Below, in pieces: positions 1 to 5,748 of a DNA stretch of 8,984 nucleotides; position 1 is the stretch's first letter, and every line of letters begins with the position of its first letter. The notes beneath the pieces were generated by a model. The model was not told the DNA's origin, searched no databases, and worked only from the letters and a program-made list of their open reading frames with translations. The DNA is from an uncultured Clostridiaceae bacterium. Its GTDB lineage: Bacteria > Bacillota > Clostridia > Lachnospirales > Lachnospiraceae. The position numbers were made by a program, and so were the translations under genes. The DNA is taken from assembly GCA_947175375.1 (NCBI GenBank), contig CAMWMT010000075.1, positions 1 through 8,984 of the forward strand, in the 5' to 3' direction.

Positions 1-2
1 GC

Positions 3-59
3 GCCAGGGTGTTTTCGGAAACGGATACGCCTTCCATTTTGAAAAGGAGATGTTTATGA
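3..59 (+). CDS. 3' end of an unknown upstream gene (partial)
   Basis: This reading frame is open from the window edge and ends in TGA at 57-59. The stop overlaps the ATG at 56-58 of the next gene as ATGA, the same coupling seen at the next junction. Only about 18 residues are visible (ending SILKRRCL), too few to identify a family. By position it could be another component of the same ECF transporter operon, but that is inference. The AAGGAG ribosome binding site of the next gene lies inside this frame. Confidence 0.4.
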   Translation, partial: ARVFSETDTPSILKRRCL

Positions 60-598
60 AAAAAATGTCTGTTCAGCAGATAACAGTTCTTGCGTTCTGT
101 CTGATGCTGGGTCTTTGTGTCAAAAAAATAATTTCCCCTTTTACCAATATTTTTACAGATTTTTTCAGGATACCTGGTGGCAGCGCCGCTACCGGATTTT
201 CTCTGGCTTTTCTTGTGATTGGCTGCAGCTGCGTACCGGGTTTCGGTGCAGGTACATTGATGGGGTTGACCCAGGGTCTTCTGGCATTGATCCTGGGCAT
301 GTCCGGTTACCAGGGGGTATGGTGTATCCTGACTTATATGCTGCCAGGGTTTATAATCGATCTGGTGGAATTATTCTTCTATAAAAAAAATATACTTTAT
401 TTTATTACAGCGTGCTGCACTGGTAATCTGGTCAGTGCTGTGGGCAGTAACTATCTGATTTTTCATTTGAAAGGTGCTGCCTTTATCCTGTGGCTTCTGA
501 TGGCTGTATGGTCCGGTATGGCAGGAGGCCTGGTCGGTTATATGACTTATGAGAGAGTCTGGAATGTCTGGAAAAAAGAAGGGTGGGTGGTAAAATGA
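56..598 (+). CDS. ECF-type transporter S component (substrate-binding membrane subunit), substrate unknown
   Basis: The 180-residue protein is very hydrophobic, with about six membrane segments (near residues 8-24, 46-60, 63-82, 88-106, 113-130 and 141-164) and a short basic tail. The length, the small-residue-rich helices (GFGAGTLMG, YMLPGFIIDL) and the lack of any ATPase motif fit an S component of energy-coupling-factor vitamin or metal transporters. These units bind substrate in the membrane and work with a shared T subunit and ATPases. The ATG at 56 is preferred over the one at 50: AAGGAG (43-48) is 7 bases upstream of 56, and the preceding frame ends there as ATGA. The stop overlaps the next start, also as ATGA. 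The substrate is not readable from sequence. The fdhD and molybdopterin-fold neighbours suggest something linked to the molybdenum cofactor (inference). Family call fairly sure, substrate unknown. Confidence 0.72.
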   Translation: MKKMSVQQITVLAFCLMLGLCVKKIISPFTNIFTDFFRIPGGSAATGFSLAFLVIGCSCVPGFGAGTLMGLTQGLLALILGMSGYQGVWCILTYMLPGFIIDLVELFFYKKNILYFITACCTGNLVSAVGSNYLIFHLKGAAFILWLLMAVWSGMAGGLVGYMTYERVWNVWKKEGWVVK

Positions 599-1080
599 AA
601 CAAAAAAGAAAATGCATATTTGCGGTCTGTGGATGTTTACTGGCAGTTACTGTGGCTCTGGGTCTATGGTTTCGTTCTGCTCAGAAGGATGTGGAGGGCA
701 TTGAACTGACATTTGGCGGAAAGACCCTGGCAGTTTCTTACGAAGAACTAAACCAGATTGCATTCAGCGGTGAACTGGTAAATGGAAAGGGAGAGCGGAC
801 TGTGCATGAGTACAGAGGGGTAGAACTCTCACAGCTGTTAAAGACTCATGATATAGAGATGGTGTCTTTTGTGGAAGTGACATCAGCGGATCATTATTCC
901 GTCAGCCTGGGCGGTGACGAAGTGTGGGAAACCGGAAAGGTGTATCTGGCAGTGAAAATAGATGGCCAGGCAGTGGAAGGAATTGATAACGGAACGAAGG
1001 GCGCACAGCTGATTGTGTTTGGAGACCCGGACAGCAAGCGGTGCGTAAGATATACAAAGTACATAAATGTTTCAGAGTAG
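595..1080 (+). CDS. Membrane-anchored small protein resembling the sulfite-oxidase-like molybdopterin-binding fold
   Basis: The protein has 161 residues. A basic start (KQKRK) leads into one hydrophobic segment (residues 7-26), probably an uncleaved anchor that places the rest outside the membrane. CGC at 12-14 is not a good lipobox. Residues 33-160 resemble the compact oxidoreductase molybdopterin-binding domain: an EYRGVELSQLL segment (72-82), a SADHYSVSL segment (97-105) and a terminal GAQLIVFGDPDSKRCVRYTK segment (136-155) that parallels the 'lvvPg..g.rwvk.i..i' end of that family. It is shorter than catalytic members, and its only cysteine outside the anchor is C150, so I cannot claim it binds cofactor. 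A GTG at 583 is in frame, but the ATG at 595 has GGTGG four bases upstream and overlaps the previous stop. It may be an extracytoplasmic partner of the neighbouring S component (inference). Confidence 0.6.
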   Translation: MKQKRKCIFAVCGCLLAVTVALGLWFRSAQKDVEGIELTFGGKTLAVSYEELNQIAFSGELVNGKGERTVHEYRGVELSQLLKTHDIEMVSFVEVTSADHYSVSLGGDEVWETGKVYLAVKIDGQAVEGIDNGTKGAQLIVFGDPDSKRCVRYTKYINVSE

Positions 1081-1098
1081 AGTTATATGGTGGATGCA

Positions 1099-1740
1099 AT
1101 GCGGCTGAAGAGCAAGAGAAATGATGTCCGACTGGAAGAGAAAGAAGGAAAAAAAGTGGTTGTCAAGGCATTCCGACAGCAGGAGGACTGGTGTCGGGAA
1201 TATGAAAGGTATCAAGAACTACAAAAGGCAGGAGTACGTATACCTAAAGTATTGCTGGCAGAGCCGGGATGTCTGGTTTTATCATATATAGAAGGTCAAA
1301 CGGCGCTGGAACAGTTGGAGCAGCAAGAGGAGCAGGGCATATTTCTGCCACATATATGGCAGGCCCTGGCCTCCTGGGTGGCGGACTGCTCTGAAAGGTC
1401 AGGATTTCTGATGAAAGATATGAATCCGGGAAATTTCATTTATCATGAAGAAACAGCATGTTTTTATGGGATCGACTTTGAAGGTGAGACTGCGGAGGAT
1501 ACGGCACAGGCTGCAGGAATGTTGCTTGGATTTCTTGAGATGGCTGATCCTGCGAATACACTGTTTAAGCAGAAGGTCTGCAGCTATCTCAGAGAAAATC
1601 TTTGCGTAATGTTAAAGCTGGTTCCGGAAATTCTTGATCAAAGGACAGAGGAAACACGCGTTATGATACGGCACAGAAGAAAAAAACGGATGCAACTGGC
1701 AGAAAATGAAGTATTTTCCTGCTGTGCAGATAGAATGTAA
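1099..1740 (+). CDS. Small protein-kinase-like (InaA/Kdo-kinase or RIO-like) protein
   Basis: The 213-residue protein has a reduced protein-kinase-like layout. It shows a VVVKAF strand with a candidate ATP-binding lysine (K23), glutamates at 34/36 that could pair with it, and a hinge-like LVLSYIEG. The catalytic-loop-like segment is KDMNPGNF (D107, N112), followed by GIDFEG, where D126 matches the metal-binding Asp of DFG. The glycine-rich loop is not obvious and the C-lobe is short, as in Kdo kinase, InaA and aminoglycoside-phosphotransferase relatives. The substrate is unknown. The start is uncertain: ATG 1087 is in frame, but ATG 1099 has GGTGG at 1089-1093 five bases upstream, the same arrangement as its neighbours. 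It lies 18 bases after the previous stop and 17 bases before the fdhD start, so it is probably in the same operon. The C-terminus is basic (RHRRKKR). Confidence 0.6.
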   Translation: MRLKSKRNDVRLEEKEGKKVVVKAFRQQEDWCREYERYQELQKAGVRIPKVLLAEPGCLVLSYIEGQTALEQLEQQEEQGIFLPHIWQALASWVADCSERSGFLMKDMNPGNFIYHEETACFYGIDFEGETAEDTAQAAGMLLGFLEMADPANTLFKQKVCSYLRENLCVMLKLVPEILDQRTEETRVMIRHRRKKRMQLAENEVFSCCADRM

Positions 1741-1757
1741 AAGGCTTGGTGGAAAAA

Positions 1758-2582
1758 ATGCAGATTCGGGAGACATATGATTCACTGGAAAAGTATGAAG
1801 AACGGAAGGTTTACCGGATGAGCCGTGAAGGAGAATTCATCCGCGACAGCGTGTCGATTCTTACGGAACATCTAATAAATGTATATATCAATGAGCATCT
1901 GGTTATGAAACTGATCTGTACGCCTCATAACCTGGCAGAACTGGTGCTGGGTCGAATGTTCAGTGAAGGGATGATCAGGAATATTTCTGAAGTGGATTAC
2001 ATTTACATATGTGAGTATGGTAGCAGAGCGAGGGTAGCATTAAACCGCTCGCAGAAGAAACAGACGGAGGCGCTCTATGTGGAAACGACCCCTACATGCT
2101 GTACCGGGAATAGAATTCTCAGTGATTATTTTGTAGATTATCAGGATGTGAAACCGGTAACTCCGATTCCCTGGACGACAGCATGGATTTGGACTCTGAT
2201 AGACTGGTTTGATAAAGATACTCCACTGCACCTCCAGACCAGTGCAGTCCACAGCAGTTTCCTGATGAAAGATGGACAGGTGATCTTTCAGTGTGAGGAT
2301 ATCGGACGTCACAATGCACTGGATAAGACCATAGGCTATGCGCTGCGCAACGGAATCGATTTAAAACAGTGCGTTGTCTTTAACACTGGGCGGATGCCTA
2401 CCGACTTGGTGACCAAGGTGATCAGGGCAGGTATTCCGATCCTGGTGACCAAGGAGACCCCTACCCGGGAGACTCTGGAACTGGCCAGAGAATACCATCT
2501 GACAGTGGTGGGGCAGGCGAAAAAGAGACAGATGGTTTTGTATGAGGGAAAACCGGCCCAAGATATGGTAGCTGTAAAATAA
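1758..2582 (+). CDS. fdhD: FdhD, formate dehydrogenase accessory sulfurtransferase
   Basis: FdhD proteins pass sulfur from a cysteine desulfurase to the molybdenum cofactor, giving the sulfido ligand needed by formate dehydrogenases. The 274-residue length is typical. Family landmarks are the early LxExLINVYIN strands, a cysteine site in the middle (PTCCTGN, C114-C115), an AVHSSFLMKDG segment (163-173), the signature EDIGRHNALDKTIGYAL (180-196) and the C-terminal TGRMPTDLVTKVIRAGIPIL stretch (210-229). Instead of the CxxC pair described for E. coli FdhD, only adjacent cysteines are present, which may be a clade variant. TTG 1746 and GTG 1749 are in frame, but ATG 1758 has GGTGG (1748-1752) five bases upstream and is chosen. 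It is the last gene of the operon, followed by a hairpin terminator. Its client enzyme is not in the window. Confidence 0.92.
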   Translation: MQIRETYDSLEKYEERKVYRMSREGEFIRDSVSILTEHLINVYINEHLVMKLICTPHNLAELVLGRMFSEGMIRNISEVDYIYICEYGSRARVALNRSQKKQTEALYVETTPTCCTGNRILSDYFVDYQDVKPVTPIPWTTAWIWTLIDWFDKDTPLHLQTSAVHSSFLMKDGQVIFQCEDIGRHNALDKTIGYALRNGIDLKQCVVFNTGRMPTDLVTKVIRAGIPILVTKETPTRETLELAREYHLTVVGQAKKRQMVLYEGKPAQDMVAVK

Positions 2583-2594
2583 GAAAGAAAAACC

Positions 2595-2646
2595 AAAACC
2601 GACCGTCCCCTGCAGTTTCTCTCCGGCTGCAAGAACGGTCGGTTTT
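2595..2646. terminator. Bidirectional intrinsic terminator between fdhD and ung
   Basis: A perfect 12-bp inverted repeat, AAAACCGACCGT (2595-2606) and ACGGTCGGTTTT (2635-2646), encloses an inner 5-bp stem TGCAG (2611-2615)/CTGCA (2627-2631). The GC-rich core ends in T residues read from the + strand and, through the flanking A-rich bases, in T residues read from the - strand. It sits in the 106-bp gap between two convergent genes, so it can end both transcripts. Confidence 0.88.
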
Positions 2647-2688
2647 CATAATTAATTCATGGCAGTGAAAGAACCGGATATCAGCCTC

Positions 2689-3363
2689 TTATCGGTTTTC
2701 AATCTGCCAGTCAATGGGTTCCAGGCCATTCTTCTTCAGGAACTCGTTAGCCTGACTGAAGTGTTTGCAGCCAAAGAAGCCATTATGCGCTGACAGGGGG
2801 CTTGGATGCGGCGCAGTCAGGATCAGGTGCTTCGGGTTATGCAGCATGGATTTCTTCGCCTGTGCCGGCCTGCCCCAGAGCAGGTAGACGATGGGACGGT
2901 CCTGTTCGTTCAGGACGCGGATGGCAGCGTCTGTGAATTCTTCCCAGCCGATACCCCTGTGGGAATTGGCCTGATGCGCGCATACGGTCAGAACCGTATT
3001 CAAAAGCAGCACGCCCTGTCTGGCCCATTTTTCCAGATAGCCGTTATTGGGAATATAACAGCCCACATCGCTCTGAAGCTCTTTATAGATATTGACCAAC
3101 GATGGCGGTGTCTTCACACCCGGCTTTACCGAAAAGGAAAGCCCGTGAGCCTGCCCGTCTCCATGATAGGGATCCTGTCCCAGGATCACCACCTTCACTT
3201 CTGACAGTGGGGTAAAATCAAATGCATTAAAAATATCATTCGCCGGAGGAAAGATCAGTTTTGTATTGTATTCCTCCTGTACCTTTTTGTAGAGTTCCCT
3301 GTAATACGGTTTTGAAAACTCCGGTTTTAACGGTTCCAGCCAGTCATTTTGAATCATTCCCAT
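2689..3363 (-). CDS. ung: Uracil-DNA glycosylase, family 1 (UDG)
   Basis: The enzyme removes uracil from DNA at the start of base-excision repair. The 224-residue protein is full length for family 1. It has the water-activating motif GQDPYHG (62-68, catalytic D64), the LLNTVLTV strand (120-127) whose N122 reads uracil, and the DNA-intercalating loop HPSPLS (186-191) with catalytic H186. The start is set by AAAGGAGAACAGAAT just before the ATG at 3363. It is the last gene of the leftward his block, 110 bp after hisF. No convincing terminator is seen between hisF and ung, so read-through is possible. The stop faces the shared terminator. Confidence 0.97.
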   Translation of the reverse strand: MGMIQNDWLEPLKPEFSKPYYRELYKKVQEEYNTKLIFPPANDIFNAFDFTPLSEVKVVILGQDPYHGDGQAHGLSFSVKPGVKTPPSLVNIYKELQSDVGCYIPNNGYLEKWARQGVLLLNTVLTVCAHQANSHRGIGWEEFTDAAIRVLNEQDRPIVYLLWGRPAQAKKSMLHNPKHLILTAPHPSPLSAHNGFFGCKHFSQANEFLKKNGLEPIDWQIENR

Positions 3364-3473
3364 ATTCTGTTCTCCTTTGTATCTTTTCTGTTTTTCTATT
3401 CGTCTGCCATGTAAAATCTGCTCAAAAAGTTCGATTAACGATATGTTGACTGAAAATATATTTCAGACCTTCC

Positions 3474-4235
3474 TTACAGCCGGACCGGAATCTTATGTTC
3501 CTGAAGATATTTTTTGACTTCACAGATCTCCAGCTCCTTATAATGGAACAGGGAGGCCGCAAGTGCCGCATCTGCTTTTCCATCCGTGAGGGCTTCCTTA
3601 AAATGTTCCAGTGTACCTGCACCGCCGGATGCAATGACCGGAACCGGCACATGCTCCGCGATGGTCCGAGTCAGCTCAATATCATAGCCTGCTTTTGTAC
3701 CGTCACAGTCCATACTGGTCAGGAGAATCTCCCCCGCACCCAGCTCACATACCTGCTCTGCCCATTCCACGGCGTCAATTCCCATATCTACACGTCCGCC
3801 GTTCTTATAGATATTCCAGCCGCTTCCGTCTTCTCTTCTGCGTGCATCAATCGCCACGACCACACACTGACTGCCAAATTTGTCCGCCGCTTCCCGAATC
3901 AGTTCCGGACGCATAATCGCCGCGGAATTCACAGATATCTTATCCGCTCCCTCCCGGAGCAGTGCACGAAAGTCTTCTACTGTGCGGATGCCGCCGCCCA
4001 CTGTAAAAGGAATAAATACCGTCTCCGCCACCCGGCGCACCATGTCCACCACCGTATTTCTGGCATCGGACGAAGCCGTAATATCCAGGAACACCAGCTC
4101 GTCCGCGCCCGCCTGATCATAGGCCGCCGCGATCTCCACCGGATCTCCGGCATCCCTGAGATTTACAAAATTCACACCTTTCACCACCCGCCCGTTATGT
4201 ACATCTAGGCAGGGGATAATTCTCTTTGTAAGCAT
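3474..4235 (-). CDS. hisF: HisF, imidazole glycerol phosphate synthase cyclase subunit
   Basis: HisF is the TIM-barrel cyclase that uses ammonia from HisH to convert PRFAR into imidazole glycerol phosphate and AICAR in histidine biosynthesis. At 253 residues it has the usual length. Visible landmarks are KRIIPCLDV with D11, the phosphate-binding FTVGGGIRT (77-85), VVVAIDARR with D130, LLTSMDCDGT (171-180), and the second phosphate site IASGGAGT (201-208). D11 and D130 correspond to the two catalytic aspartates of the family. ATG 4235 is preceded by GGAG about 10 bases upstream. It lies 235 bp after hisH in the same direction, separated by a duplicated hairpin element. No other his genes are in the window. 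Confidence 0.97.
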   Translation of the reverse strand: MLTKRIIPCLDVHNGRVVKGVNFVNLRDAGDPVEIAAAYDQAGADELVFLDITASSDARNTVVDMVRRVAETVFIPFTVGGGIRTVEDFRALLREGADKISVNSAAIMRPELIREAADKFGSQCVVVAIDARRREDGSGWNIYKNGGRVDMGIDAVEWAEQVCELGAGEILLTSMDCDGTKAGYDIELTRTIAEHVPVPVIASGGAGTLEHFKEALTDGKADAALAASLFHYKELEICEVKKYLQEHKIPVRL

Positions 4236-4250
4236 ATATTTTTATCTCCA

Positions 4251-4476
4251 TGTAGAGTTCCGCTACAGGCTCTCTCAGTGCCCCAGATCTGGATTAATTT
4301 CCGTCCGCTTCCGCGTCCCGAAATCAATCCGGGCACTGTTCGGCCCTCCGCTGTTGTAGAGTTCCGCTACAGGCTCTCTCAGTGCCCCAGATCTGGATTA
4401 ATTTCCGTCCGCTTCCGCGTCCTGAAATCAATCCGGGCACTGTTCGGCCTTCCGCTGTTATAAAGTTCCGCTACAG
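4251..4476. repeat. 104-bp tandem duplication with internal hairpins between hisH and hisF
   Basis: Copy A is 4251-4354 and copy B is 4355-4458, followed by an 18-base partial third copy (4459-4476) with two changes. Copies A and B differ at only two positions (C4319/T4423 and C4346/T4450). The partial copy contains the hisH stop codon (4471-4473). Each full copy holds a long inverted repeat: in copy A, CAGTGCCC (4276-4283) pairs with GGGCACTG (4331-4338), and GGATTAATTTC (4291-4301) pairs with GAAATCAATCC (4320-4330). One pair is a wobble, there is a 7-base bulge on one side and an 18-base loop. The 17-base unit boundary TGTAGAGTTCCGCTACA is itself a short inverted repeat. No coding role is apparent. 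Confidence 0.9.
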
Positions 4477-5076
4477 TTCCGCAAAATTTTTCAGGATCTG
4501 CAGCCCTGTCCCGCTGCTCTTCTCCGGATGGAACTGGCAGGCAAATATATTATCCTGCTCCACTGAAGCATGGATCAATGTACTATAATATGTACTGGCC
4601 TTCACAATCTGCTCTACTTCTGCCTTCAGATAATAAGAATGGACAAAATACACATAAGGCTCTTCCTCCAGCCCACGGAACAGCGTCCCATTATTCTGAA
4701 GCTTCAGACAATTCCACCCCATATGCGGAATCTTCAACCCTTCTCCATCTGGTATCCGCAGTATCTCTCCTTTGAGAATGCCAAGTCCGTCTACACCGGG
4801 CGCCTCATCACTTCGTTCGAATAAAAGCTGCAGCCCTAGGCAGATACCAAGAAACGGCGTCTTCTTCTCCACGATCTCATGGATCACATCCACCAGCCCA
4901 TATTCCTGCAGATGTCCCATGGCATCACCAAACGCGCCTACTCCGGGCAGGATCACTTTATCCGCATGAAGAAGCACTTTGCGGTCACGGGTGACGCATA
5001 CTTCCTGCCCCAGTCTGACTAGTGCCTTTTCCACACTCCGTATATTACCAGCATCATAATCGATCAGTGCGATCAT
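4471..5076 (-). CDS. hisH: HisH, imidazole glycerol phosphate synthase glutamine amidotransferase subunit
   Basis: HisH hydrolyses glutamine and channels ammonia into HisF. The 201-residue protein is a complete class I (triad) amidotransferase. It shows DYDAGNIRS near the start, VILPGVGAFGDAM (41-53) forming the oxyanion region, GICLGLQLLFE (77-87) with nucleophile C79, and FHPEKS (182-187) with H183 and E185 completing the triad. The ATG at 5076 overlaps the stop of the upstream Sir2-like gene as ATGA, so translation is probably coupled. The last bases, including the TAG stop, lie in the partial third copy of the repeat that follows. Confidence 0.96.
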   Translation of the reverse strand: MIALIDYDAGNIRSVEKALVRLGQEVCVTRDRKVLLHADKVILPGVGAFGDAMGHLQEYGLVDVIHEIVEKKTPFLGICLGLQLLFERSDEAPGVDGLGILKGEILRIPDGEGLKIPHMGWNCLKLQNNGTLFRGLEEEPYVYFVHSYYLKAEVEQIVKASTYYSTLIHASVEQDNIFACQFHPEKSSGTGLQILKNFAEL

Positions 5077-5561
5077 ACTGTCGCCTCCCTGCCCTTTGTC
5101 AAAAATACTGCCGGATCCTCCTGTATAGATACACCCCTCTGTGCAATCTTCGCGGACAACTGGGGAAATTTTTCATGAATCCGGATATATCTGGACTTCT
5201 GATTAAAATAACAGGTTTTCTCAAAGGGAAAGCGAATAATCTCCGGATGAGTAAAACCCACTCCAAGTTCCAGAATGCAGAGCTTCTGGTTCAATGTAAA
5301 GGACAACCAGTGCAGATATCTGTCCCAACTCTTCTGTGCCTCTCCCTCTGCCAGCGGAACCGTGATCTGCTCCGGAATCAGTCCTGCTGCCTCCAGTTCC
5401 GCCCGGTTCTCTGACAGACTTACGATAAAATAATCTTTTTTCTCAAGAAGTTTCCCCAAAGACTCATAAAAAAGGCTCCTGTCACCGGTCATCCCTTCTC
5501 CAAGTCCTGCCAGCACCAGATTCGCGCTTTGGACTTCTTCCCTTAACTCCTCATATGTCAT
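5073..5561 (-). CDS. Small Sir2-fold-like protein, probably lacking deacetylase chemistry
   Basis: The 162-residue protein resembles the two ends of sirtuin-like proteins. The start, ANLVLAGLGEGMT (13-25), lines up with the NAD-binding 'ad.iviGAGaGlS' opening. DYFIVSLSENRAEL (43-56) matches the 'yfvvTtNvd' region. LCILELGVGFTHPEIIRFPF (94-113) closely follows the 'LELGVGfNtPgiIryPF' end of Clostridia and Streptococcus Sir2 proteins. The zinc-binding CxxC pairs and the catalytic histidine segment are missing and the protein is about half the usual length, so it may bind a nucleotide without deacylating. The ATG at 5561 has AAAGGA about 9 bases upstream. It overlaps hisH by ATGA and is the first gene of this transcription unit. 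The family assignment rests on my motif comparison only. Confidence 0.6.
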   Translation of the reverse strand: MTYEELREEVQSANLVLAGLGEGMTGDRSLFYESLGKLLEKKDYFIVSLSENRAELEAAGLIPEQITVPLAEGEAQKSWDRYLHWLSFTLNQKLCILELGVGFTHPEIIRFPFEKTCYFNQKSRYIRIHEKFPQLSAKIAQRGVSIQEDPAVFLTKGREATV

Positions 5562-5588
5562 ATATCATGTCCTTTCTGCGTTATGACA

Positions 5589-5617
5589 AGTATACCCAAT
5601 TTTCCGAATATCCGCAA
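5589..5617 (-). promoter_or_regulatory. Candidate sigma-A promoter P1 for the Sir2-like/hisH/hisF unit
   Basis: Read on the - strand, TTGCGG (complement of 5612-5617) is followed after 17 bases by TATACT (complement of 5589-5594). The -10 lies 28 bases upstream of the ATG at 5561. Spacing and both boxes fit a sigma-A promoter. Confidence 0.55.
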
Positions 5618-5677
5618 GAGTTTTACGGTTCCTTCCCAAAACACCCTGTTTACATAGAAGAAAGTTAACTCGTAAGT

Positions 5678-5705
5678 AGTATACTCTTACTTCCACAATT
5701 TTCAA
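5678..5705 (-). promoter_or_regulatory. Candidate second promoter P2 with overlapping palindromes
   Basis: On the - strand, TTGAAA (complement of 5700-5705) and TATACT (complement of 5678-5683) are 16 bases apart. The -10 lies within the 8-bp palindrome AGTATACT (5678-5685) and inside a wider GTAAG/CTTAC inverted repeat (5672-5676/5686-5690). A related palindrome AGTTAACT (5663-5670) is just downstream. This could be an operator. The rest of the 5562-5748 gap shows no gene and no clear terminator for the upstream gene. Confidence 0.4.
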
Positions 5706-5748
5706 TCCTTTTCTGAATTCTGTCCGAATCACCCTTTACATTAAAATT

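Noticed and set aside
3450..3466. Hairpin CTGAAA/TTTCAG after hisF as a terminator
   Set aside because: The stem is six AT-rich pairs with no T tract on the - strand, so it is too weak to call.
3495..4208. A 237-residue open frame on the + strand
   Set aside because: It lies wholly antisense to hisF, has biased composition and no recognisable domain or ribosome binding site.
4251..4476. Possible CRISPR array
   Set aside because: There are just two full copies, identical throughout with no variable spacers, so it is a tandem duplication.
4278..4588. Two short + strand frames sharing the peptide MPQIWINFRPLPRPEINPG
   Set aside because: The shared peptide only reflects the 104-bp tandem duplication. 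The unit length is not a multiple of three and there is no ribosome binding site.
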